Origin: Deinococcus sp.
GTDB lineage: Bacteria > Deinococcota > Deinococci > Deinococcales > Deinococcaceae
Assembly (NCBI RefSeq): GCF_018260405.1
Contig: NZ_JAGLBG010000106.1
Coordinates: 1 to 6,595, forward strand
DNA length: 6,595 nt
Reading direction: 5' to 3'
The notes under the pieces were generated by a model. The model was not told the origin of the DNA and made no database searches. It saw only the letters and a list, made by a program, of their open reading frames with translations. The position numbers and the translations under genes are program-made. Of this stretch, positions 1-6,520 are shown piece after piece; the stretch's first letter is position 1, and each line of letters begins with the position of its first letter.

Positions 1-154
1 CATGTGGATTTACCCCTCGGTGAGCGGCACAAAACTTGACCCGGTGTTCAAGTTTGCCCAGGAACCCCAGCTGCCAGCGGTCAAAGGTAGCCTGAGCGCC
101 AACCCGCAGGCTCTGGTCGATGCCTGGGTCAGTAACGTTTTGCGGGCACGCTAA
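1..154 (+). CDS. thiB: C-terminal end of thiamine ABC transporter substrate-binding protein (5' truncated)
   Basis: The frame is open from the left edge (first full codon at 2) to TAA at 152-154, giving the last 50 residues of a larger protein. They begin MWIYPS, then a KLDPVF segment, and end in DAWVSNVLRAR. The pattern W-x-YP followed by a short linker, a leucine or proline, a phenylalanine and a final W-containing amphipathic helix matches the C-terminus of periplasmic thiamine-binding proteins (E. coli ThiB/TbpA has a comparable WMYP segment and a terminal W-containing helix). Such proteins bind thiamine or its phosphates outside the membrane and deliver them to ThiP/ThiQ. The thiPQ-like genes downstream and the thiamine pyrophosphokinase support this reading. 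Only the tail is visible, so a binding protein for iron or another solute of the same fold is not excluded. Confidence 0.66.
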   Translation, partial: MWIYPSVSGTKLDPVFKFAQEPQLPAVKGSLSANPQALVDAWVSNVLRAR

Positions 155-157
155 AGG

Positions 158-182
158 CTGGGGGGAGGCACAGCCACCCCAG
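158..182 (+). terminator. weak hairpin after thiB, possible terminator
   Basis: An 8-bp GC-rich stem can form between 158-165 and 174-182 with a single bulged A at 176 and an 8-nt loop, four bases after the thiB stop. An alternative stem pairs 156-161 with 188-193. No T-run follows either, so classic intrinsic termination is not shown. It could be a processing or mRNA 3'-end protecting structure. Confidence 0.28.
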
Positions 183-267
183 GCACTCCAGCCGCTTCAG
201 TCTCTATAGTTGGAGGCAGGTACAGTTCACACCTCGCCCGCTTTCCGCTGCTGTTCCGGAGGACCGT

Positions 268-1014
268 ATGACCGCTTCCCGCCTCATGTTCTGGTGTTTT
301 GTCTCACTGGTAGTCGCTGGTACGGCGGCCAGTACCACTTTGGCGGGGGCGCAGGCTCCGGCCGCTGCGCCCCTCCCGCTGGCCGCGCCGGTCAAACCGC
401 CCGCTCCGGTTGGCAGCCCGGCGGCTCCGGCAGGCAATCCGCTGCAACTGAAGTTCGCTGCCCCCAACCTTCAGCATGGGCAGCAGCTGGCCGCACAGGG
501 CTGCGCCGGGTGCCACGGTGCGGGCGGGGCCAGCAGCAAAGAAGGTGTGCCGGGGCTGGCCGGGCAGATTCCGAGCTATACCCAGTTTCAGCTGACGGTC
601 TTCCGGGCCAAGCTGCGCCCCAGCCCGGTGATGCAGAAGGTCGCCGCGAAACTGTCTGACCAGGACGTAGCCGACCTCAGCGCCTACTTTGCCGCGCAGC
701 CCGTTGGCCCGGCCTGGAAAGCCGACGCTACCGCCCGCAGCCGGGGCGAAAAACTCTTTCAGGGCGGAGACGCGGCCCGCAACGTGATCGCCTGCGCGGT
801 CTGTCACGGCGCGGGTGGGCGCGGGGTGGCAGACAACGATATCGCCAGTATTACCAACCTGTCGCCAAAGTACGCCAACTCTGTCTTGCACGAATTCCGT
901 GATTCGCCCGGCTTCGGCGGCCTGATCGCGCCCGAGGCCATGCGGATCGCCCTGCACCCGCTGACTGATCAGGACCTTCTCGACGTGTCGGCGTACATCA
1001 GCAGCATGAAATAA
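268..1014 (+). CDS. exported dihaem class I cytochrome c (cytochrome c4-like)
   Basis: This 248-aa protein has two covalent haem sites, CAGCH (residues 79-83) and CAVCH (176-180), in two tandem cytochrome c domains (about 67-145 and 157-248). Each domain has its probable axial methionine at the same place before a matching helix: M122 before LSDQD and M225 before LTDQD. This internal duplication is typical of cytochrome c4-type electron carriers. Residues 1-28 form a signal peptide with likely cleavage after AGA. A Pro/Ala-rich stretch (about 29-58) then acts as a flexible spacer or membrane tether. The ATG at 268 is preceded by GGAGGA at 258-263, a good ribosome site. Expected role: one-electron transfer on the outer face of the membrane between respiratory complexes or to an oxidase; the partner is not visible. 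It lies between thiB and thiPQ, an unexpected neighbour for a vitamin transporter. TATAGT at 205-210 is a possible -10, without a convincing -35. Confidence 0.9.
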   Translation: MTASRLMFWCFVSLVVAGTAASTTLAGAQAPAAAPLPLAAPVKPPAPVGSPAAPAGNPLQLKFAAPNLQHGQQLAAQGCAGCHGAGGASSKEGVPGLAGQIPSYTQFQLTVFRAKLRPSPVMQKVAAKLSDQDVADLSAYFAAQPVGPAWKADATARSRGEKLFQGGDAARNVIACAVCHGAGGRGVADNDIASITNLSPKYANSVLHEFRDSPGFGGLIAPEAMRIALHPLTDQDLLDVSAYISSMK

Positions 1015-1028
1015 GCCGCCCAACTTGT

Positions 1029-1068
1029 GGGCCATGAGCCAGCGTTTCCGTGTTTTCATGGCCCTTTT
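1029..1068 (+). terminator. intrinsic terminator after the cytochrome c gene
   Basis: GGGCCATGA (1029-1037) and TCATGGCCC (1056-1064) form a perfect 9-bp stem with an 18-nt loop, followed directly by TTTT (1065-1068) and a T/G-rich stretch. It starts 15 bases after the cytochrome stop. It would separate the thiB/cytochrome transcripts from thiPQ. It also argues that the thiP reading frame, open from 1027, does not start upstream of this point. Confidence 0.8.
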
Positions 1069-1114
1069 CGTGTGTTTGGGAGAGCGGCTGGCATTCTGTT
1101 CGGGTTCGGACACG

Positions 1115-1120
1115 TACAAT
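1115..1120 (+). promoter_or_regulatory. -10 box of a probable leaderless thiPQ promoter
   Basis: TACAAT lies 8 bases before the ATG at 1129. Transcription from this box would begin at or within a base or two of the start codon, giving a leaderless mRNA. No separate, well-placed Shine-Dalgarno site exists: AGGA at 1125-1128 abuts the ATG. The -35 region near 1092-1099 is poor. TANNNT boxes directly upstream of start codons are a known trait of Deinococcus promoters. Confidence 0.55.
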
Positions 1121-1128
1121 CGGCAGGA

Positions 1129-2699
<1,571 letters not shown>

Positions 2700-2703
<4 letters not shown>

Positions 2704-3689
2704 CGCCGCATCTGGAGGTGCCCCCCGCCCTACAGACGGAAGCCCTTTCCAAGCAGTTTGGGGCCGTGCAGGCCGCCCGTGAAGTGTCGCTTGAAGTGGC
2801 CGCCGGGCAGACCCTGGCGCTGCTGGGGCCGTCGGGCTGCGGCAAAAGCACCGTGCTGCGCTGCATCGCGGGCCTGGAAAGGCCGGATGCCGGGCGCATC
2901 GAAATCGGCGGGCGGGACGTGACGCGCCTGCTCCCCGAGGCAAGGAACGTGGGGCTGGTCTTTCAGGACTACGCCCTGTTTCCTCACCTGACCGTGCTGG
3001 AGAACGTGGCTTACGGCCCCAGCAGGCGCGGCCAATCCCGGTTGCGGGCCGGGGCTACTGCGCTGGAAACGTTGCGGCTGGTGGGCCTGGAGGAACTGGC
3101 CAGCCGCAAACCGGCCCAGCTCTCGGGCGGGCAACAGCAGCGGGTCGCGCTGGCCCGCGCCCTGGCGACGCGCTCGCCGCTGCTGCTGCTTGACGAACCC
3201 CTCAGTCATCTGGACGAAAAACTGCGGGGCGAGCTGCGTGCCGACCTGCGGGCGCTGTTTACCCAGGTCGCCGCAGGGGTTCTGATCGTCACCCACGACC
3301 AGCGGGAAGCCCTGGCGCTGGCAGACCGTGTGGCGGTCATGCGCTCGGGGGAACTGGTGCAGCAGGGAGCCGCGCGGGAAGTCTTTACCCGGCCCGCCAC
3401 GGCGTGGGTCGCGGCGTTTCTGGGCTGGCTAAACGTGTTGCCCCAGCCCGGCGGCAGGGCGCTGCTGGTACCCGAGCAGGCCGCCGAACTCGGCGTGGGC
3501 GAGGCTTACCCGGTTCTGGCCCGCCAGCCCACCGAAACAGGGGAGAGCGTGACTGTGGCGCACCTGCTCGGGCCGCTGACCCTGAACCTGAGTGCGCGGG
3601 AAGCGGGCGTGGTCGGCGCAACGCTACGCTTACAGATCGATCTGGCGCGGGTGCAGACGGTGCCGGATGACCGCGCTGGGCACTACTGA
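2700..3689 (+). CDS. thiQ: thiamine-type ABC transporter ATPase with C-terminal TOBE-like extension
   Basis: This 329-aa ATPase powers the upstream permease. It has Walker A GPSGCGKST (43-51), Q-loop Q89 in VFQD, signature LSGGQQQR (141-148), Walker B LLLLDEP (161-167, catalytic E166), the D-loop SHLD and the H-loop histidine H199 in VTHD. All catalytic residues are present. After about residue 245 comes a beta-rich segment of about 75 residues with a VPEQ element and a terminal TLRLQI strand, resembling a TOBE domain. E. coli ThiQ (about 232 aa) lacks this; FbpC/PotA-type ATPases have it. The name thiQ therefore rests on context (thiP-like partner, thiB tail, thiamine kinase), and an iron(III) or polyamine-type ATPase is the alternative. 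Start is GTG 2700 inside the thiP stop (GTGA overlap), with GGAAGG at 2685-2690 about 9 bases upstream. TGA ends at 3689. Confidence 0.78.
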
Positions 3690-3699
3690 CTGAGGAGCG

Positions 3700-3738
3700 T
3701 CAGCAGCTTTGAAACGGCTTTACAGAGTCGGCTGCTGA
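3700..3738 (+). terminator. hairpin after thiQ, possible terminator
   Basis: TCAGCAGC (3700-3707) and GCTGCTGA (3731-3738) are perfect inverted copies around a 23-nt loop, 11 bases after the thiQ stop. There is no T-run after the stem, so efficiency as an intrinsic terminator is doubtful. It is the only strong stem in the gap. Confidence 0.35.
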
Positions 3739-3794
3739 GAACGTATATATGCCATAGCTAAGTCATCTGAATCGGGTTTACACATGGGGGGGGG

Positions 3795-3824
3795 TTGATT
3801 CTGGAGAGCAAGGCTTTATTTAAT
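3795..3824 (+). promoter_or_regulatory. sigma70-type promoter of the CsgG-like gene pair
   Basis: TTGATT (3795-3800) and TTTAAT (3819-3824) are separated by 18 bp and sit 43 bp before the ATG at 3867. Transcription would start near 3831, leaving a leader of about 36 nt that contains the AGGAGA site (3855-3860). A run of nine G (3786-3794) directly abuts the -35 box and could affect promoter strength if its length varies. Confidence 0.5.
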
Positions 3825-3866
3825 GAGAGGCGTAAAAGTTCCTCATTATTTTTTAGGAGACTACTC

Positions 3867-4682
3867 ATGACTCGTCGAATCTTACTGGCCCTCTCACTGG
3901 CTCTGCTGGCCTTACCCGCTCAGGCTCAGCCGCTAGTGTCCACCTCTATACAAACGGCCCTCGCTCCTCAGGTGGCGCAGGCCCGTTTTACCGTTCTGAT
4001 TCCTGAAGCCATTCTTCGCCGTCCTGTGCCAGATCCCGCTGCCGAAACCGAGGTCATGCGCTCACTTATTCAGGCAGGCTACAGGGTGGTCGATCCGGGA
4101 ACGCAGCAGCGTAACGCCGAGCGCAACCTGCTGCGTGGTGAAGACCTCAGTGCAATTCCTGATCTCAAAAGCCGTCTGGGCGCTGATTATCTGGTGACTG
4201 GCGAAGCTTTTGCCGAGGAGTATGGCACGGTGGCAGGCAGTATGCGTGGCTATACCGCCCGTCTGGAAGTCAAAGTTATTGATTTGGCCAGCGCACAGAC
4301 GGTCTTTAGCGAAGCCTTTCAGGGAAGCGGTGTGGGCCTGACCGATGCTATTGCGGGCAAGACAGCTCTCATGAATGTAGGTCGTCAGGCGGGGCAAAAG
4401 TTACCCGGCCTGCTGAACCAGGTGCTGCAAGGACACACCGCTGTGGCTCAGCGGGCCTTTGTCGTGCGGATTTTGACGCCGACTGATTTTGCCAAGGTCA
4501 ATCTGATCGCCAAGCAGCTTAAGGCTAAGGGCGCAAGCAGTGCCGTGATCCGGGCGGTGGATTCTGGTGGTGCCCTGCTAGAAGTCAGCATTGAAGGTTC
4601 GACTGCCGATCTTGCCTCCCTGCTCGAAACGCTCGGTCTGTCGGTAAGCGGTATGACTGGCAATGAAATCTCAGTTCGTTAA
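3867..4682 (+). CDS. exported protein with CsgG/FlgT-like domain and C-terminal alpha/beta domain
   Basis: The 271-aa product starts with a signal peptide (two arginines, hydrophobic core, PAQA at 17-20, likely cleaved there). There is no lipobox cysteine. Residues about 40-188 show a pattern typical of CsgG/FlgT-like periplasmic alpha/beta domains: FTVLIPE, then PDPAAETEVMRSLIQAGYRVVD, later LGADYLVTGEAF, an ARLEVKVIDL strand and a GKTALMNVG helix (163-172). Residues about 197-271 form a small separate domain (FVVRILTPTDF, LLEVSIEGSTADLASLL) that looks ferredoxin-like. The function is unknown to me. Proteins of this fold help assemble or regulate outer-envelope structures. ATG 3867 is chosen because AGGAGA lies 6 bases upstream and the signal peptide begins there; a TTG at 3795 would put extra residues before it. 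It precedes the CsgG-family gene by 21 nt and is surely co-transcribed with it. GC content is visibly lower than in thiPQ. Confidence 0.72.
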   Translation: MTRRILLALSLALLALPAQAQPLVSTSIQTALAPQVAQARFTVLIPEAILRRPVPDPAAETEVMRSLIQAGYRVVDPGTQQRNAERNLLRGEDLSAIPDLKSRLGADYLVTGEAFAEEYGTVAGSMRGYTARLEVKVIDLASAQTVFSEAFQGSGVGLTDAIAGKTALMNVGRQAGQKLPGLLNQVLQGHTAVAQRAFVVRILTPTDFAKVNLIAKQLKAKGASSAVIRAVDSGGALLEVSIEGSTADLASLLETLGLSVSGMTGNEISVR

Positions 4683-4703
4683 CCCGGTTCAGGAGAAAAA
4701 CTT

Positions 4704-5351
4704 ATGAAAAAACTACTTTTTATTCCCGTAGCGCTGCTCCTCAGTACCGCTTATGCCCAAGGCACTGCGACTGCTCAAACTGCTGCTCCAGTACAGGCGC
4801 AATCTGCCCCAGCTCCTTTTACGCCGCCGCCCGTAGTTCCTCAGGTTCATATTGTTGTAGGCGGCTTTAAATGTGCTTCTTACAGTTGCAATGGCGATCA
4901 GCTTGCCGACGCTCTGACAAACGCCTTGATGCAGACAGGCCGCTTCGCTATCTATGAACGGGCCCAACTCGCCGCAGGGATGCAAGAAGGGATGCTACAG
5001 GGGGCCGACGCCGGAAGCCAGGTTGTGGGGGCAGATGTCATGGTTTCGGGACTGGTGACGTCCTTTGGTGAAGACGCTTCAAGCGGCAGCGCTTGCCTGT
5101 TTGGGATCTGTATGGGAAGTAAAGAACAGCGGGTAACGGCTACCCTGCGTATCTTCGATATCAAGAGTAGCCGCATCATTGGCACGACCCAGGTCGAGGG
5201 AAAAAGCAGTGGCACTTCAGGTAGCCTGAATTTCGCCGGTCTGAGTCTCGGAGGCAGTAAGAATTCGGGAATGGACAAGGCTGTCGCCGCGATGCTTAAC
5301 GACGCCGTGCAGAAACTTAGTGCGACTATTCCGGCCAATTATTATCACTAA
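4704..5351 (+). CDS. CsgG/HfaB-family secreted protein without lipobox
   Basis: This 215-aa protein has a signal peptide (MKKLLF start, hydrophobic core, AYA at 16-18, cleavage before QG), a Pro/Ala/Gln-rich linker (about 20-46), then one CsgG-type domain. Family hallmarks are GDQLADALTNAL (64-75), RFAIYERAQL (80-89), QEGMLQGADAG (94-104), VGADVMVSGLV (108-118), VTATLRIFDIKSSRIIGTT (144-162) and VEGKSSG (164-170). E. coli CsgG, the curli secretion pore, is a 277-aa lipoprotein. Here the lipobox cysteine is absent and the segment between strands (about 121-142) is short, so the pore-forming hairpins may be missing. Four cysteines form two CX4C pairs (C57/C62 and C131/C136), which may be disulfides outside the membrane. 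AGGAGA at 4691-4696 lies 7 bases before the ATG. A structural or scaffolding envelope role is likely; curli secretion is not supported, as no csgA/B/E/F-like gene is present. Confidence 0.8.
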   Translation: MKKLLFIPVALLLSTAYAQGTATAQTAAPVQAQSAPAPFTPPPVVPQVHIVVGGFKCASYSCNGDQLADALTNALMQTGRFAIYERAQLAAGMQEGMLQGADAGSQVVGADVMVSGLVTSFGEDASSGSACLFGICMGSKEQRVTATLRIFDIKSSRIIGTTQVEGKSSGTSGSLNFAGLSLGGSKNSGMDKAVAAMLNDAVQKLSATIPANYYH

Positions 5352-5383
5352 GGAACTGGCGGTAGAAGTACACCGAGACTTAG

Positions 5384-5413
5384 AGCATTTTGCAAAAAGA
5401 TGATGCTGTTTTT
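5384..5413 (+). terminator. possible terminator of the CsgG-like gene pair
   Basis: AGCAT (5384-5388) pairs with ATGCT (5403-5407), extendable by one T-G pair, and is followed by G and TTTTT (5408-5413). The stem is short and AT-rich, so it would be weak. It lies 33 bases after the stop at 5351, inside repeat element 1, which may thus supply the 3' end of this transcript. Confidence 0.35.
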
Positions 5414-5450
5414 ACCCTCTTTTTGCCGAGTGGAGCGAGTGAAAAAAGAG
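5392..5450. repeat. three-part set of mutually exclusive hairpins inside element 1
   Basis: GCAAAAAGA (5392-5400) is perfectly complementary to TCTTTTTGC (5418-5426). The same middle segment, as CTCTTTTT (5417-5424), is complementary to AAAAAGAG (5443-5450). Only one stem can form at a time. This may be a folding switch in a transcript or just the remains of nested inverted repeats in the element. Confidence 0.5.
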
Positions 5451-5574
5451 CAGGACGTAGAATGAAGGGGGCGGTGTTTTTCCGACGTGCCCATCATTCG
5501 GAGAACTGCTCTAAGTACCTGCCGGGTGACTGGAGCCAAGAGCCACTGAGCATAATGTTTTTCGGATGCACGCT

Positions 5575-5709
5575 ATACGGATTCCGCTAAATTCCGCCAC
5601 AGTCGGGAAGACACCGCCTGCGGCTCCATACCGCGAAACCCGTATGTTGTTCCTACTCGCATCCGCTCGGATTGATTCGGAACTGCACCAAATCAATCGG
5701 AATCCGTAT
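5575..5709. repeat. MITE-like element 2 with 12-bp perfect terminal inverted repeats
   Basis: ATACGGATTCCG (5575-5586) and its exact inverse CGGAATCCGTAT (5698-5709) bound 135 bp. Near the right end an 8-bp stem, GATTGATT (5670-5677) with AATCAATC (5691-5698), forms a further hairpin with a 13-nt loop. There is no credible coding frame inside. The right end lies 32 bp before the -10 box of the thiamine kinase gene, so the element is part of, or directly upstream of, that promoter region. It is similar in size to element 1 but has unrelated ends, so it appears to belong to a second repeat family. Confidence 0.55.
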
Positions 5710-5741
5710 TACATGGTTTTCTCCCTGAGCCGTTTCCGTTT

Positions 5742-5747
5742 TAAACT
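5742..5747 (+). promoter_or_regulatory. -10 box of a probable leaderless thiamine kinase promoter
   Basis: TAAACT fits TANNNT and ends 6 bases before the GTG at 5754. There is no Shine-Dalgarno sequence between box and start (GTTCCA), so transcription beginning at the GTG would explain initiation. The -35 region (about 5718-5724, T-rich) is not close to consensus. Confidence 0.5.
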
Positions 5748-5753
5748 GTTCCA

Positions 5754-6413
5754 GTGACCGCCTGGATTCTGGTGGGTGGGCGTCTGAGCATGACGCCTGC
5801 CCTTTCGCTTTTGCCGCAGCCCCGGCTGGTCGTGGCTGCCGACGGCGGAGCGCGGCACGCCGAGGCCCTGAAAGTAAAGGTTGATGTCTGGGTCGGTGAC
5901 TTCGATTCGTCGGCTGGAGTGCATCTGGACGCGCCGCGTGAGGTGCACCCCACTGCCAAGAATGAAACTGACGCCGAGCTGGCAGTGCGAATTGCCCGTG
6001 GGCGCGGCTGCACCGAACTGGTCTTTATTGGGGCTTTTGGTGGACGCTTCGACCATACGGCGGCGCTGCTGCTCGGCGGCCTGCGGCTGGCTCGGGAAGG
6101 CCTGGGGGTCATGCTGACCAGCGGCGACGAGTGGGCCTGGCCGCTGCTACCCGGAACGGCGGTTCAGGCGAATTTTGCGCCGGGGCTAACCCTGAGTGTG
6201 GTGGCCTGCTCGGACCTGACGGGCCTGAGCCTCAGCGGGGTGCGCTGGCCGCTGGAAAACGCCGACATTCCACTGGGCAGTGGCTGGACCGTCAGCAATG
6301 AGACGGCAGGCGGCCCGGTACAGGTGCAGGTGCGGGCAGGGTACGCCCTGGTCACGGCGCTGACTGAACTAATTCCTGAAGTACATGGCTCAATGGTTCA
6401 GACAGTTTCATAA
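5754..6413 (+). CDS. thiN: thiamine pyrophosphokinase
   Basis: The 219-aa cytosolic enzyme transfers pyrophosphate from ATP to thiamine to give thiamine diphosphate and AMP. N-terminal catalytic motifs of the family are present: AADGGARHA (28-36), VGDFDS (47-52, metal and ATP-binding acidic residues), KNETDAELAV (69-78) and GAFGGRFDHT (93-102). The C-terminal thiamine-binding beta domain has LSGVRWPLE (160-168) and SNE (181-183) followed by a GYALV strand, as in other thiamine pyrophosphokinases. Length matches bacterial members (about 210-220 aa). Start GTG 5754 places the first beta strand (WILVGG) right at the N-terminus; no better start is seen, and the adjacent -10 box fits leaderless initiation. 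It ends at TAA 6411-6413. Together with the upstream ABC importer genes it makes a thiamine salvage route. No TPP riboswitch is seen in the 400 bp before it. Confidence 0.9.
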   Translation: MTAWILVGGRLSMTPALSLLPQPRLVVAADGGARHAEALKVKVDVWVGDFDSSAGVHLDAPREVHPTAKNETDAELAVRIARGRGCTELVFIGAFGGRFDHTAALLLGGLRLAREGLGVMLTSGDEWAWPLLPGTAVQANFAPGLTLSVVACSDLTGLSLSGVRWPLENADIPLGSGWTVSNETAGGPVQVQVRAGYALVTALTELIPEVHGSMVQTVS

Positions 6414-6437
6414 CCCAAAGTAGAAGAAATCCAGAGA

Positions 6438-6456
6438 AATCCGTCTGAAACGGGTT
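6438..6456 (+). terminator. weak hairpin after thiN
   Basis: AATCCGT (6438-6444) pairs with ACGGGTT (6450-6456), with one T-G pair and a 5-nt loop, 24 bases after the thiN stop. There is no T-run after it, so it may only be a 3'-end stabilising structure. Confidence 0.28.
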
Positions 6457-6520
6457 CCAGGCGTGGAGTTGGCCACCCCGCGTGGTTGCGAGTTGGTAAC
6501 AAAACAGATGGCAGTTCGTA

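Larger units (their letters stand above)
5378..5516. repeat. MITE-like element 1 with 10-bp perfect terminal inverted repeats
   Basis: ACTTAGAGCA (5378-5387) recurs inverted as TGCTCTAAGT (5507-5516), bounding 139 bp. The similarity continues imperfectly inward: GATGATG near 5399-5405 matches inverted CATCAT near 5492-5497, so the ends align over roughly 25 bases. No plausible gene lies inside. A short frame from 5390 crosses the element and out of it, with no gene-like features. Small size, inverted ends, internal hairpins and an intergenic position suggest a non-autonomous mobile element. No clear target duplication is seen; AAGTAC occurs near both ends (5366-5371, 5513-5518) but its placement does not fit neatly. 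Confidence 0.55.

Noticed and set aside
304..1119. Long minus-strand open frame across the cytochrome c gene (271 codons).
   Set aside because: It is antisense to a gene with two haem motifs and matched axial methionines, its composition is what high-GC antisense frames give, and it runs across the terminator. No motif is seen in it.
1027..1128. Upstream extension of ThiP to the first ATG of the open frame.
   Set aside because: These 34 codons cover the terminator stem of the previous gene and would put a non-conserved tail before the first membrane helix. The ATG at 1129 has a fitting -10 box.
3690..3866. Radiation/desiccation response motif upstream of the CsgG-like pair.
   Set aside because: No 17-bp palindrome of the TTATG...CATAA type is present in this gap or in the other intergenic regions I examined.
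5390..5590. Small plus-strand frame of 66 codons across repeat element 1.
   Set aside because: It spans the inverted-repeat element and the spacer, lacks a ribosome site and shows no domain; likely a chance frame in a repeat.
5511..5696. Minus-strand frame of 61 codons across repeat element 2.
   Set aside because: It lies within inverted-repeat sequence, has no ribosome site and no recognisable motif.
5352..5753. Possible TPP riboswitch before thiN.
   Set aside because: The conserved thi-box cores (CTGAGA and the ACCTGATC-type segment in the right order) are not present; the region is explained by two repeat elements and a short promoter.
6425..6496. Short direct repeats: AGAAATCC twice 10 bases apart (6425, 6435), and GCGTGG (6461, 6480) and GAGTTGG (6466, 6490) twice each.
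   Set aside because: They are short and may be chance. They could be operator half-sites, but no regulator or promoter geometry supports this.
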